Shown: positions 1 to 7,223 of the stretch, piece after piece | How positions within the stretch are numbered: the stretch's first letter is position 1 | Layout: each line of letters opens with the position of its first letter | Assembly (NCBI GenBank): GCA_903855985.1 | Contig: CAIOAO010000021.1 | Coordinates: forward strand, 1 to 55,362 | DNA: 55,362 nt | Direction: 5' to 3' | Origin: an uncultured Opitutia bacterium | Lineage (GTDB): Bacteria > Verrucomicrobiota > Verrucomicrobiia > Opitutales > Opitutaceae | The notes under the pieces: generated by a model | The model's database searches: none | Told to the model about the DNA's origin: nothing | The model's input: the letters and a program-made list of their open reading frames with translations, nothing else | Program-made: the position numbers and the translations under genes

Positions 1-408
1 AATCCGCCGCTGTAACTCGCGCGCCCGCGCGCGCCCGAGGCGCGTGGCGGGAATTTCCACGATCCCCGCGCTCGCCTCGGTCAGGGATGGATACAAGGAG
101 AAATGCACCCACATGTGCTCCGCCCCCGGCCGACTGCCGCAATTGAACGCCACCCCATCCGGCACGAGGAGAAACCGGGCCGGCGTCAGCGGATACCGCC
201 GGCCGGCCGACTCGATCCACGCGCCCGGAGTCCGGTCATAATAGAGGCGCCAGTACGGGCTGCACACGTCCCGGTAATTCCATCCGGCCCCCAGCCGCAG
301 CAGCCCGCATTCATGGATCTGGAAACTGTCGCCCCCCTCCCCCACCGGCGGCTTCAGGCCATGCGGCGTAAAGGGGTTATGCCAGAGGTGATGGTCAGTT
401 TTAGGCAC
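1..408 (-). CDS. AraC-family regulator, N-terminal sensing domain (partial)
   Basis: The frame is open from a GTG at 408 to the left edge, 136 codons with no stop, and AAGGG lies eight bases before the GTG. The translation contains blocks such as LLRLGAGWNYRDVCSPYW, PLTPARFLLVPDGVAFNC and EHMWVHFSLYP. These match the cupin-like ligand domain of AraC regulators that sense sugars; the arginine and aromatic residues after the first strand are typical. The DNA-binding half would lie beyond the window. It is divergent from the ferritin-like gene at 465, with 56 bases between the two starts that hold two small palindromes, so it may control that gene and itself. The ligand cannot be read from the sequence. 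The family call is fairly firm, the start less so. Confidence 0.75.
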   Translation of the reverse strand, partial: MPKTDHHLWHNPFTPHGLKPPVGEGGDSFQIHECGLLRLGAGWNYRDVCSPYWRLYYDRTPGAWIESAGRRYPLTPARFLLVPDGVAFNCGSRPGAEHMWVHFSLYPSLTEASAGIVEIPATRLGRARARELQRRI

Positions 409-428
409 AAATAAAACCCTTGCAGACA

Positions 429-453
429 TTGCCAGATGGCAAGCGTTAATGCT
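429..453. promoter_or_regulatory. Two abutting palindromes between divergent genes
   Basis: Positions 429-442 form an inverted repeat with arms TTGCCA and TGGCAA separated by GA. Positions 442-453 form a second, imperfect 12-base palindrome, AGCGTTAATGCT (10 of 12 positions symmetric). They lie between the AraC-type regulator and the ferritin-like gene, which places them where an operator would be. Binding by the neighbouring regulator is inference only; AraC proteins more often bind direct repeats. Confidence 0.35.
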
Positions 454-464
454 AGTGTAATACT

Positions 465-1949
465 ATGAGTCCTGTCGCCGCCGCCCCCGTCGCCACCCCT
501 CCCCGCCGCGTTGTCGTCACGCCCGAGTCCAAGCAGAAGCCCACGATCGTGGACCTGCTCAACGACTGGCAGTACCTGGAAAAAGCCACGCACCGGCTCA
601 TCTGCGGCTGGGGTCGCGCCGTCGCGCCGTGGGCCGACAAGAGCGTCATCCATCGCCACGTCTGGGACCAGGCCGAGTGCGTCCGCCGCCTCCGCGAGCG
701 CGTTGCCCAGTTCCCGGGCGGCAAACCCGACGCCCCCGTCTCCAGCCGCCTCGAACACATCGCCAACACCGTCCTGCTCGCCCCGAACCACAACGATGCC
801 CTCGACGGCATCTATGAGATTCTCCTCAAGGCCCTGCTCACCGCCTACGGCGAATACTCGACCCACGCGCACCCCGTGCACGATGCGCCCACGGTCGCCC
901 TGCTCCACGAGATCAACCAGATCAAGAGCCAGGAATTCCTCTGGTACCGGGACTACCGCCGCCGCCACCCGCACCCGACCACCGCCGCCTACCGCGAGGC
1001 CGTCGAGCGCGCGATCGCCGAGTGCGGCGGTTTCCATGCGGCGCTGCCTATCGCTGCCGGTGACGCGGGCGCCCAGCCCGCCGGGGCCCGCACCGATTTC
1101 AAGTACCCCCGCTTCGGCGCCCGCGACACCCCGATGTGGCCCCAGCACGACTTCATGGAGTATGTCCGCGTCGACTTCCCCACGAGCATCGAGGCCCGCC
1201 GGCTCTTCTGGGCCTACGGCTACATGATGGAGAAGAACCTGCCCGACGACCAGCTGCTCTGGATCTACGACGGCCACTACCTCCCCTGGGAATGGCACCA
1301 CGACATCTCGCGGCACCTGTGGGATGAATCCCGCCACGGTGACTCGGGCTACTCCCGCATGCGGGACTTTGGCATCGATTTCAGCGACACCGGCTTCCCT
1401 GGCTACGACCAGGCGACACGCGTCACGGTGCTCGAGGCCATCGCCAAGGAGCGCGGCCTCCCCCTGGAACAGGTCTATCGCGACTACCCGAAGTACCTCG
1501 ACGGCCTCCGCTCGGACACCCACATCACGCGCGCCCAGATGTACGAGCACGTCTTCATGATCGGCCTCGTCGCCGAGACCGGCCACTTCATCGTCAAGCA
1601 GGAGGGCTACCAGGACTTCAAGGAGGGCCACGACCTCGAGTCCGCCGAGATGATGCTCTTCGACATCATCGACGAGACCGCGCACGTCCAGTACGCCCAC
1701 AAGTGGCTGCCCCTGCTCGCCGAGTTCGCCGGCATCGACAACACCAACTACCGCGAGCGCGGCGCCCAGGTCCGGGCGGAATACCAGAAGAAGCACGACG
1801 ACGTCTCCGCCGAGCTCGCCAGGAAACTCATTCGGAAACCCGGCCACGCACCCTACGACTTCTATCAGGACCTGCTGGGCCGCATCCGCCGCGCCAAGCC
1901 CCTGGCCAACGCGACCACCTGCGGCCCGCGCTCGCCGAAGCCGATGTGA
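465..1949 (+). CDS. Ferritin-like diiron protein, uncharacterised (paralogue A)
   Basis: 494 residues, no signal peptide, rich in charged helices. Three ExxH pairs are visible: E288/H291 (WDESRH), E371/H374 (AETGH) and E404/H407 (DETAH). The first and third resemble the ligand helices of ferritin-like diiron proteins. The 467-residue protein at 17191 shows the same layout (WDEARH about residue 326 and ADERTH about residue 407), so I read the two as paralogues. Function is unknown: oxidase, oxygenase and iron storage are all possible, although the length is more than double that of a ferritin. The ATG follows the operator-like palindromes closely, and no good Shine-Dalgarno sequence is visible. 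It is the first gene of a same-strand run that continues with the XRE/MBL fusion. Metal binding is inferred from motif spacing only. Confidence 0.6.
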   Translation: MSPVAAAPVATPPRRVVVTPESKQKPTIVDLLNDWQYLEKATHRLICGWGRAVAPWADKSVIHRHVWDQAECVRRLRERVAQFPGGKPDAPVSSRLEHIANTVLLAPNHNDALDGIYEILLKALLTAYGEYSTHAHPVHDAPTVALLHEINQIKSQEFLWYRDYRRRHPHPTTAAYREAVERAIAECGGFHAALPIAAGDAGAQPAGARTDFKYPRFGARDTPMWPQHDFMEYVRVDFPTSIEARRLFWAYGYMMEKNLPDDQLLWIYDGHYLPWEWHHDISRHLWDESRHGDSGYSRMRDFGIDFSDTGFPGYDQATRVTVLEAIAKERGLPLEQVYRDYPKYLDGLRSDTHITRAQMYEHVFMIGLVAETGHFIVKQEGYQDFKEGHDLESAEMMLFDIIDETAHVQYAHKWLPLLAEFAGIDNTNYRERGAQVRAEYQKKHDDVSAELARKLIRKPGHAPYDFYQDLLGRIRRAKPLANATTCGPRSPKPM

Positions 1950-2053
1950 ACAGCGCCCCGGGGCGGAGCCGCGATCCCGCCCGAGCCCGCCGGTAAATTT
2001 TCACCCGCATTCAGCTTGCGCGCCGCTCGCGCGGCCAGCTTTACTGGCGGTGC

Positions 2054-2881
2054 ATGGCCCGCATTCCCCTCGAGGATAATTTCAACGACGTCATCAACAA
2101 GACCCAGCGCGGGCTCAAGATCTCCGACGAGGATCTCGCCAAGCGTGCCGAGGTCTCCGCCGCCGACCTGGCCGCCGTGAAGGGCGGCACGCCCATCATC
2201 GCCGTCATCCGCCGCGTCGCCCGCCATCTCCACCTCGGCCCCGACGCCCTCGAGGTGCTCACCGCCAAGTCCTGGTACCCCGAGCAGCCGAATTTCCCCA
2301 CGGGTTTCGCGGCGTTCAACACCGCGTTCGAGGACATGACCGTGAACAGCTACCTCGTGTGGGACTCCCGCACGAAGCTCGCCGCCGCCTTCGACACCGG
2401 GGCCAATTGCGACGCGATGCTCGACACCATCCACGCCGAGAAGCTGAAGCTGGAATACATCTTCATCACGCACACCCACATCGACCACATCGCCGACCTG
2501 AAGAAGCTCGCCGCCGGGACCAAGGCCGAGGTCTGGGCCGGCGAACTCGAGCCCGTGGACTTCCCCGGCGCCAAGACCTTCAAGGAGAACGCCCACTTCC
2601 ACATCGGGAAGCTCGCAATCAAGACGCTGTTCACCTGGGGCCACTCGCCCGGCATGACGACGTTCTACATCACCGGCCTCAGCTGGCCGCTCGCCATCGT
2701 CGGCGACTCCATCTTCGCCAGCTCGATGGGCGGCAGCCCGACCCACTTCGCCGAGCAGTACCGCAACAACAAGGAGAAGATCCTGACGCTCCCCAACGAC
2801 ACCGTCCTCGCCTGCGGCCACGGCCCGCTGACCACCCTCGGCCAGGAAAAGCGCAACAATCCCTTTTTCACCTCCAAATAA
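2054..2881 (+). CDS. XRE-type HTH fused to metallo-beta-lactamase hydrolase
   Basis: 275 residues. Residues about 20-70 (LKISDEDLAKRAEVSAADL and following) have the helix pattern of an XRE/Cro helix-turn-helix. Residues about 85-270 are a metallo-beta-lactamase fold with a full ligand set: H140, H142, D144, H145 (THTHIDH), H197 (WGHSPG), D218 (VGDSIF) and H256 (CGHGP). That set matches glyoxalase II-type dinuclear hydrolases. The substrate is not known. The HTH-hydrolase fusion suggests either a DNA-bound sensor enzyme or a helical domain reused for dimerisation. It lies 104 bases after the ferritin-like gene and 23 bases before the dehydrogenase, so it is probably cotranscribed with the latter. 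The ATG at 2054 is the only start that keeps the HTH. Confidence 0.8.
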   Translation: MARIPLEDNFNDVINKTQRGLKISDEDLAKRAEVSAADLAAVKGGTPIIAVIRRVARHLHLGPDALEVLTAKSWYPEQPNFPTGFAAFNTAFEDMTVNSYLVWDSRTKLAAAFDTGANCDAMLDTIHAEKLKLEYIFITHTHIDHIADLKKLAAGTKAEVWAGELEPVDFPGAKTFKENAHFHIGKLAIKTLFTWGHSPGMTTFYITGLSWPLAIVGDSIFASSMGGSPTHFAEQYRNNKEKILTLPNDTVLACGHGPLTTLGQEKRNNPFFTSK

Positions 2882-2904
2882 TCCTTCAACCCCCACCTAA
2901 ATAC

Positions 2905-3789
2905 ATGTCGCAGAAAATTGCCTTCGTCGGAGTCGGTCGCATGGGCGCCAACATGGCGCGCCGCCTCAAGGATACCGGTCACACCGTCACCGCGGTTTAT
3001 GATGTGCACGCGCCCAGCGCGGCCGAGCTCGCCAAGGAGATCGGCGCCACGCACGCCGCCAAGCTCGCCGATGTCACCGCCGCGGCCGACATCATCTTCA
3101 CCGTCGTCACCGACGACGCCGCCCAGCTGGGGGTGTTCGCCGAGAGCGGCGACTCCCTCCTCACCGGCGCCAAGGGCAAGATCTTCATCAACTGCGCCAC
3201 GCTCACCCCGAAGGTCCACGTCGAGGTCGAGAAGCGCGCGAAAAAGGCCGGCGCCGTCTCCCTCGAGGGCTGCATGGCCTCGTCCATCCCCCAGGCCCGC
3301 AACGGCACGCTCTACCTGATGTGCGCCGGCGACAAGGCCACCTTCGACCAGGTGAAGCCCATCCTCGACCAGCTCAGCACCGCCCTCCGCTACATCGGCC
3401 ACACCGGCCAGGCCGCGCAGGTCAAGGCGCTCGTCAACATGGTCATGAACATCAACACCGCCGGCCTCGCCGAGGGCCTCGGCCTCGGCGCCGCGCTCGG
3501 GCTCGACCTGACGATGCTCCGCGAGGTGTTCCTCCAGACCGGCGCCAACTCGCAGGTCCTCAAGACCGACGGCGAGGACATGCAGAACCGCGACCACTCC
3601 TGCTTCTTCTCCGGCGCCCACGCCGCCAAGGACAGCGGCATCGCCGCCCAGCTCGGCAAGGACGTCGGCCTCAACCTCCCGCTCGCCAACGCCACCAAGG
3701 CCCAGTTCGACCAGATGGTGAAGCTCGGCCTCGGCGGCCTCGACAAATCCGGCGTCGCCGAACTCACCTTCAAGGGCCGTCACGGCTGA
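2905..3789 (+). CDS. NAD(P)-dependent beta-hydroxyacid dehydrogenase family
   Basis: 294 residues, the usual length for 3-hydroxyisobutyrate / tartronate-semialdehyde reductases. The N-terminus holds the Rossmann motif GVGRMGANMA, and the C-terminal helical domain carries the expected catalytic lysine (K174 in QVKALVNMVMN). An oddity is the substrate loop near residue 120: where the family normally has DAPVSGG, this protein reads LEGCMASSIPQARNGTL, so the glycine pair is lost. The substrate may therefore differ from the textbook ones. The start at 2905 gives the dinucleotide motif at the expected distance from the N-terminus. It follows the XRE/MBL gene by 23 bases and precedes a long hairpin and a sugar-isomerase-like gene. 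Confidence 0.85.
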   Translation: MSQKIAFVGVGRMGANMARRLKDTGHTVTAVYDVHAPSAAELAKEIGATHAAKLADVTAAADIIFTVVTDDAAQLGVFAESGDSLLTGAKGKIFINCATLTPKVHVEVEKRAKKAGAVSLEGCMASSIPQARNGTLYLMCAGDKATFDQVKPILDQLSTALRYIGHTGQAAQVKALVNMVMNINTAGLAEGLGLGAALGLDLTMLREVFLQTGANSQVLKTDGEDMQNRDHSCFFSGAHAAKDSGIAAQLGKDVGLNLPLANATKAQFDQMVKLGLGGLDKSGVAELTFKGRHG

Positions 3790-3800
3790 CCCTAATTTCG

Positions 3801-3892
3801 ATTTTCGATTTGGGATTTTCGATTGCCCCGCAATCCAACTCCCCAGCGAAAATCGAAGCCTTCTCCCCAATCGAAAATCCAAAATCGAAAAT
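3801..3892 (+). repeat. 25-bp inverted repeat that pairs with the next start codon
   Basis: Arms at 3801-3825 and 3868-3892 are complementary at 24 of 25 positions (units like ATTTTCGATTT and CAATCGAAAAT), with a 43-base loop. The second arm ends on the A and T of the ATG at 3891, so in an mRNA the start codon would be at the base of the stem. The loop also holds a third copy of the core (about 3846-3857), which could pair alternatively with 3797-3808. The arms are far more AT-rich than their surroundings. Confidence 0.8.
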
Positions 3893-4736
3893 GCCTAAGA
3901 TCGCCCACATCGCCAACCTCTGGTCCCTCGTCAATTACCCCTCGGCCGCCAAGCAGTGGTCGCTCGACAAGAAGATCCGGGCCGTCAAGGCCGCCGGCTT
4001 TGACGGTTTCACCACCGGCCTCACGCCCGAGTGTGGCATCCTCGCCAAGAAATACGGCCTGAAGCATGTGCTGGGCTTCGTCTCCACCTCCTCGGGCGAC
4101 CCCAAGGACTTCGCCAAGCGCATCCAGTCCCAGAAGGACGCCGGCGCCGTGCAGATCAACGTCCAGCTTGACGACCATGACACCCCGCCCGCCCTCGCGA
4201 CCAAGCACTGGATCGCGATGGAAAAGGAAGCCGCCAAGATCGGCGGCGTGGTGCTCTCCCTCGAGGTTCACCGCGATTGCTGCACCGAGACCCCGGAGAA
4301 GACCTACGAGATCGCCCGCCTCTACAAAAAGGCCACGGGCAAGATGATCAAAATCAACTTCGACTTCTCGCACTTCTCCGTCGTGAAGCACCTCGGGCCC
4401 GGCAACTACGCCGAGCGTCTCCTCGACCATCCCGCCCTCGTGCAAAACGGCGAACAGTCGCACTGCCGCCCGTTCAACGGCCACCACTGCCAGGTGCCCG
4501 TCACCTACAAGGGCAAGCTCAGCGACGAGGCCAAGAGCTACCTCGATTTCTGCGTCGCCCTCTTCAAGGTCTGGAAGGCCGCGCCGAAGAACAAGAACCG
4601 CACCCTCTACGTCTGCCCGGAAATGGGGCCGTACCACGAGGGTGGCGCCGGCTACAACATCAGCGGCCTCCCGCCTGCGTGGCCCGACGCCGTTATCCTG
4701 CGCCGCGAGCTCGACAAGGCCTGGAAGCGGGCTTGA
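3891..4736 (+). CDS. Sugar phosphate isomerase/epimerase-like TIM barrel
   Basis: 281 residues. The pattern of the xylose-isomerase-like TIM-barrel family is visible: ...GVVLSLEVHRDCC with a candidate metal ligand E125, KINFDFSHFS near residue 155, a histidine-rich stretch SHCRPFNGHHC near 190, and YVCPEMGP with E244 late in the barrel. These enzymes usually bind a divalent metal and isomerise or epimerise sugars or inositols. The exact substrate cannot be told. The longer open frame upstream is a GC artefact inside the previous gene. The ATG at 3891 is embedded in a long hairpin, so translation may be structure-controlled. Its neighbour is a hydroxyacid dehydrogenase, which fits a carbohydrate breakdown route. 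Confidence 0.75.
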   Translation: MPKIAHIANLWSLVNYPSAAKQWSLDKKIRAVKAAGFDGFTTGLTPECGILAKKYGLKHVLGFVSTSSGDPKDFAKRIQSQKDAGAVQINVQLDDHDTPPALATKHWIAMEKEAAKIGGVVLSLEVHRDCCTETPEKTYEIARLYKKATGKMIKINFDFSHFSVVKHLGPGNYAERLLDHPALVQNGEQSHCRPFNGHHCQVPVTYKGKLSDEAKSYLDFCVALFKVWKAAPKNKNRTLYVCPEMGPYHEGGAGYNISGLPPAWPDAVILRRELDKAWKRA

Positions 4737-4741
4737 GGGGT

Positions 4742-4813
4742 TGAAAGGCGGCAGGCGAAAGCGGAAGGTTAAAACCATGAAACTCTTCCGCCTTCGTCGC
4801 TTCCGCCTTTCAC
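4742..4813 (+). repeat. Imperfect inverted repeat enclosing a start codon
   Basis: Arms at about 4742-4769 and 4783-4813 are near-complementary (units TGAAAGGCGG and CCGCCTTTCA pair exactly; the rest with a few mismatches and a two-base bulge). The ATG of the crystallin gene (4777) lies in the short loop, and the second arm encodes the first part of its signal peptide. The sequence is unrelated to the hairpin at 3801 but occupies the same position relative to the gene. Confidence 0.65.
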
Positions 4814-5754
4814 CTTCCGCCGGGCTTCTGGCCGCGCTGTGGGTCGGGGCGTTCGCCGTCCTCTCGGCCCAGGCCCAACCCGTCTCCCGGCCCGGCCCGT
4901 TGCCCGGTACCCCGTATGGCCCGCCCCCGGGGCGCGTGCTGTTTTTCCCGGGCCCCAATTTCAGCGGCGAACCCCTCGTCGTGCCGGCTGCCGGCGCCCT
5001 CGAGAACCTGGAGTACGTCCGCGACTCCCGCGGCCGCAAGTGGAACGACCGCATCGCCTCCATCCGGGTCGAGGGCCCGGTGCTGCTCCTCATGTATGAA
5101 CACGCCGACTTCCAGGGCGCCACGGCGACCCTGACCCGCGATGCCGCCGACCTCAATGCCCTCTCCCTCGGCGACCGCCGCGGCACGACCTGGTCCCAGC
5201 GGATTTCCTCCGTCCGCGTCGAACCCATCCAACCGGCCGCCCCCGGTTTCATCCAGTGGGAGCGCCGTGACGCCGAGCGCGCCGTCCGGGCCGCCTACCG
5301 CGATATCCTCGGCCGTGATCCCGACGAGCGCGGCCAGCGCGATTACCGCGACCGGCTGATGAGCCGCGGGTGGACCGAGGACCAGCTGCGCGACGCCATC
5401 CGCCACAGCCCCGAATTCCGCAACCGCGACGTCAGCGAAATCATCCGCCGGCTCTACCGCGAGGTGCTCCGGCGCGAACCCGATCCCGCCGGCAGCGCCA
5501 AGTACTCCCGCACCCTGCGCGAGGGCATGTCGGAATCCGAACTGCGGGCCGAACTCCTGCGCAGCCGCGAATATGCCGAACTCCACGCCCGGGAAGTCAT
5601 CGCCCGCGCCTACCGCGAAATCCTCCGCCGCGAGGCCGACCCCGCCGGCTTCGCCACCTACCTGAAGCGCATGATCGAACAGGGCTGGGACGAAAACCGC
5701 GTCCGCGACGCCCTCCGCTCGAGCGACGAATACCGGCGGCTGCCGAGGCGATAG
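4777..5754 (+). CDS. Secreted beta/gamma-crystallin + DUF4214 protein
   Basis: 325 residues. Residues 1-33 form a signal peptide (basic start, hydrophobic core, ending LSAQA). A proline-rich linker follows, then a beta/gamma-crystallin domain at about 52-150 with two Greek-key motifs ending WNDRIASIRV and WSQRISSVRV. The first resembles the Ca2+-binding N/D-N/D-x-x-S/T-S signature except for alanine at position five; the second is degenerate. Residues about 165-320 hold three repeats of the DUF4214 type (AAYRDILGRDPDERG, LYREVLRREPDPAG, AYREILRREADPAG). Both domains are typical of exported or surface proteins, so a cell-surface or matrix role is likely. The start codon lies in a hairpin loop, and the signal-peptide codons are part of that repeat, which may have reshaped the N-terminus. 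Confidence 0.8.
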   Translation: MKLFRLRRFRLSPSAGLLAALWVGAFAVLSAQAQPVSRPGPLPGTPYGPPPGRVLFFPGPNFSGEPLVVPAAGALENLEYVRDSRGRKWNDRIASIRVEGPVLLLMYEHADFQGATATLTRDAADLNALSLGDRRGTTWSQRISSVRVEPIQPAAPGFIQWERRDAERAVRAAYRDILGRDPDERGQRDYRDRLMSRGWTEDQLRDAIRHSPEFRNRDVSEIIRRLYREVLRREPDPAGSAKYSRTLREGMSESELRAELLRSREYAELHAREVIARAYREILRREADPAGFATYLKRMIEQGWDENRVRDALRSSDEYRRLPRR

Positions 5755-5761
5755 CCGGTGG

Positions 5762-5783
5762 AACGCGTTGTCCCCAACGCGTT
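5762..5783. repeat. 9-bp stem hairpin with TCCC (GGGA) loop
   Basis: A perfect nine-base stem, arm AACGCGTTG, closes on a four-base loop TCCC. On the minus strand the loop reads GGGA, which fits the GNRA tetraloop rule. It follows the crystallin gene by seven bases and has no T-run. The hairpin at 29613-29634 has the same stem length and loop but a different stem sequence. Confidence 0.75.
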
Positions 5784-5838
5784 TGCCTGGGAGGGCCGGG
5801 TAAGCGGGCTGTAGCCCACTCGCTCGACCCGCCTTCCC

Positions 5839-6873
5839 TTACCCGTATTTCGCCTTCAGCGTCCGCCCTTCGCTAGCGCTGCGGTCGGCGAGGTCGAGGA
5901 TGTGGATCGGGCGGCGCGCCCACTCCGCGGTGATGATCAGCGGCACGCCCTTCACGAGGTGCGCCGCGACGTTCGCGTAATATTTTTCCCACTGCGTCGG
6001 GGGATTCTTGGCCTTGGTGACCGTGGTCTGGTCACCGTCGCGCACGATGATCTCGTGGGTGTCGTACTCCCACAGGAACGTGCCCTTGGTGCCGGTCACC
6101 TCGACCATGCCGCGCTTCATGTTGGCATCGATCTGGGAGATGCAGAGCGTCGCCCACGTGCCGCTCTTGAAGCGCACCACGGCAAAGCCCTCGTCCTCGA
6201 TCGTGTCCTGCCCCCACTTGGACTGCGGCGCCCAGAAACCTTTTTTGGCAAAACCCGTGACCTCGGTGATCTCCGAGTTCACGAGCTGCAGCGTGTATTC
6301 CAGGACGTGTACGCCCCAATCGTAGAGGATGCCGCCGGAAATGGTCTTGCTGGAGCGCCACCAGTCACCGGGCTTGTTCCAGCCGCCCATGTGGCATTCG
6401 ACGCGGACGAGGTCGCCGATCACGCCGGACTTCAGCACTTCCAGCGCCTTCATGATCGAGCCGTCCCAGTGGCGGTTGTGGTAGGTCGAAAGCATCACGC
6501 CGGCCTTCTTCGCCGCGGCGATCATCGCATCGCACTCCGCCGTCGTGATCGCAAAGGGCTTCTCGCACACCACGTGCCGGCCTGCCTTCAGGCACTGCAG
6601 CGCCAGCGGGGCGTGGGTGTTGTGCGGGGTGATGATCACGACGAGGTTCACGTCCGAACCCGCCAGCATCGCGTCCACGCTCGGAAAGGTCTGGATGCCG
6701 GGAAAATCCGCCGCGGCCACGGCCAGGCGCGTTGCATCCGGCTCGGCCACGGCCCAGGGCGTCATGCCCGCCTTCTGCATTTCCAGCAGATGGGAGCGGC
6801 CCATGTTAAAGGCGCCACCGTAACCGATGACGCCAACCTTGATTTCCTTGGCCTGCTTGTAGCGTGATTTCAT
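5839..6873 (-). CDS. Gfo/Idh/MocA-family oxidoreductase
   Basis: 344 residues, normal for the family. The N-terminal Rossmann domain has IKVGVIGYGGAFNMG, the EKP motif appears as VCEKPFAI, and the C-terminal domain has DWGVHVLEY, which holds the aspartate-histidine pair used in catalysis. Such enzymes oxidise or reduce sugars, inositols or their derivatives with NAD(P). It ends about 85 bases from the crystallin gene, which it faces, and is divergent from the first UroD-like gene. The ATG at 6873 was chosen because it puts the dinucleotide motif some 14 residues in; longer frames upstream add GC-rich non-family sequence. Substrate is unknown. Confidence 0.88.
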   Translation of the reverse strand: MKSRYKQAKEIKVGVIGYGGAFNMGRSHLLEMQKAGMTPWAVAEPDATRLAVAAADFPGIQTFPSVDAMLAGSDVNLVVIITPHNTHAPLALQCLKAGRHVVCEKPFAITTAECDAMIAAAKKAGVMLSTYHNRHWDGSIMKALEVLKSGVIGDLVRVECHMGGWNKPGDWWRSSKTISGGILYDWGVHVLEYTLQLVNSEITEVTGFAKKGFWAPQSKWGQDTIEDEGFAVVRFKSGTWATLCISQIDANMKRGMVEVTGTKGTFLWEYDTHEIIVRDGDQTTVTKAKNPPTQWEKYYANVAAHLVKGVPLIITAEWARRPIHILDLADRSASEGRTLKAKYG

Positions 6874-7223
6874 GGGGATTCCGAAAAAAGCCGCCGGGGT
6901 GATGTTCGGCGAAGCCCAGTGACCTAAGGCCGCCAACGCCGGCTTCAAAGCTATTCGCACCGGCGGTCCGGGAGCCCGGGGGCCCGACCTCTGCGCCCCG
7001 CCAAAAAATGCGCCGATTGCGGCAAGGGCTGCGGAGCGGTGGCCCCGATTAGCGCGCATGATGAAATCGTCGAGCCGCTTTCGACGTTCCGCGTGCCAAC
7101 TGTGACCAGCACCCCGAGACCGAGTCGGACGAAACCTGTCCACACCGCGGACCACTCCGATCGCGCCCGGCTCCGGACCCGCAACCCGGCGGGTGGATTT
7201 GACCCGCCCGACCCTCTCGCAAA
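6874..7223. other. 350-base divergent intergenic region
   Basis: This is the space between the Gfo/Idh/MocA gene (leftwards) and the first UroD-like gene (rightwards). I see no convincing protein frame. A seven-base inverted repeat, GGCGGGT / ACCCGCC at 7188-7208, lies 15 bases before the TTG start at 7224 and could be an operator or leader hairpin. A run of A bases at 7012-7017 is otherwise unremarkable. Confidence 0.5.

Noticed and set aside
354-1847. 497-codon minus-strand frame across the ferritin-like gene
   Set aside because: It is opposite a gene with clear family features, has the low-complexity V/G/E/D composition of a GC shadow and no recognisable domains.
2665-3882. 405-codon minus-strand frame
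   Set aside because: It overlaps two recognisable plus-strand genes and has shadow composition.
7188-7208. GGCGGGT/ACCCGCC hairpin as a riboswitch
   Set aside because: Too small and without any aptamer-like conserved sequence; listed only as a possible operator.
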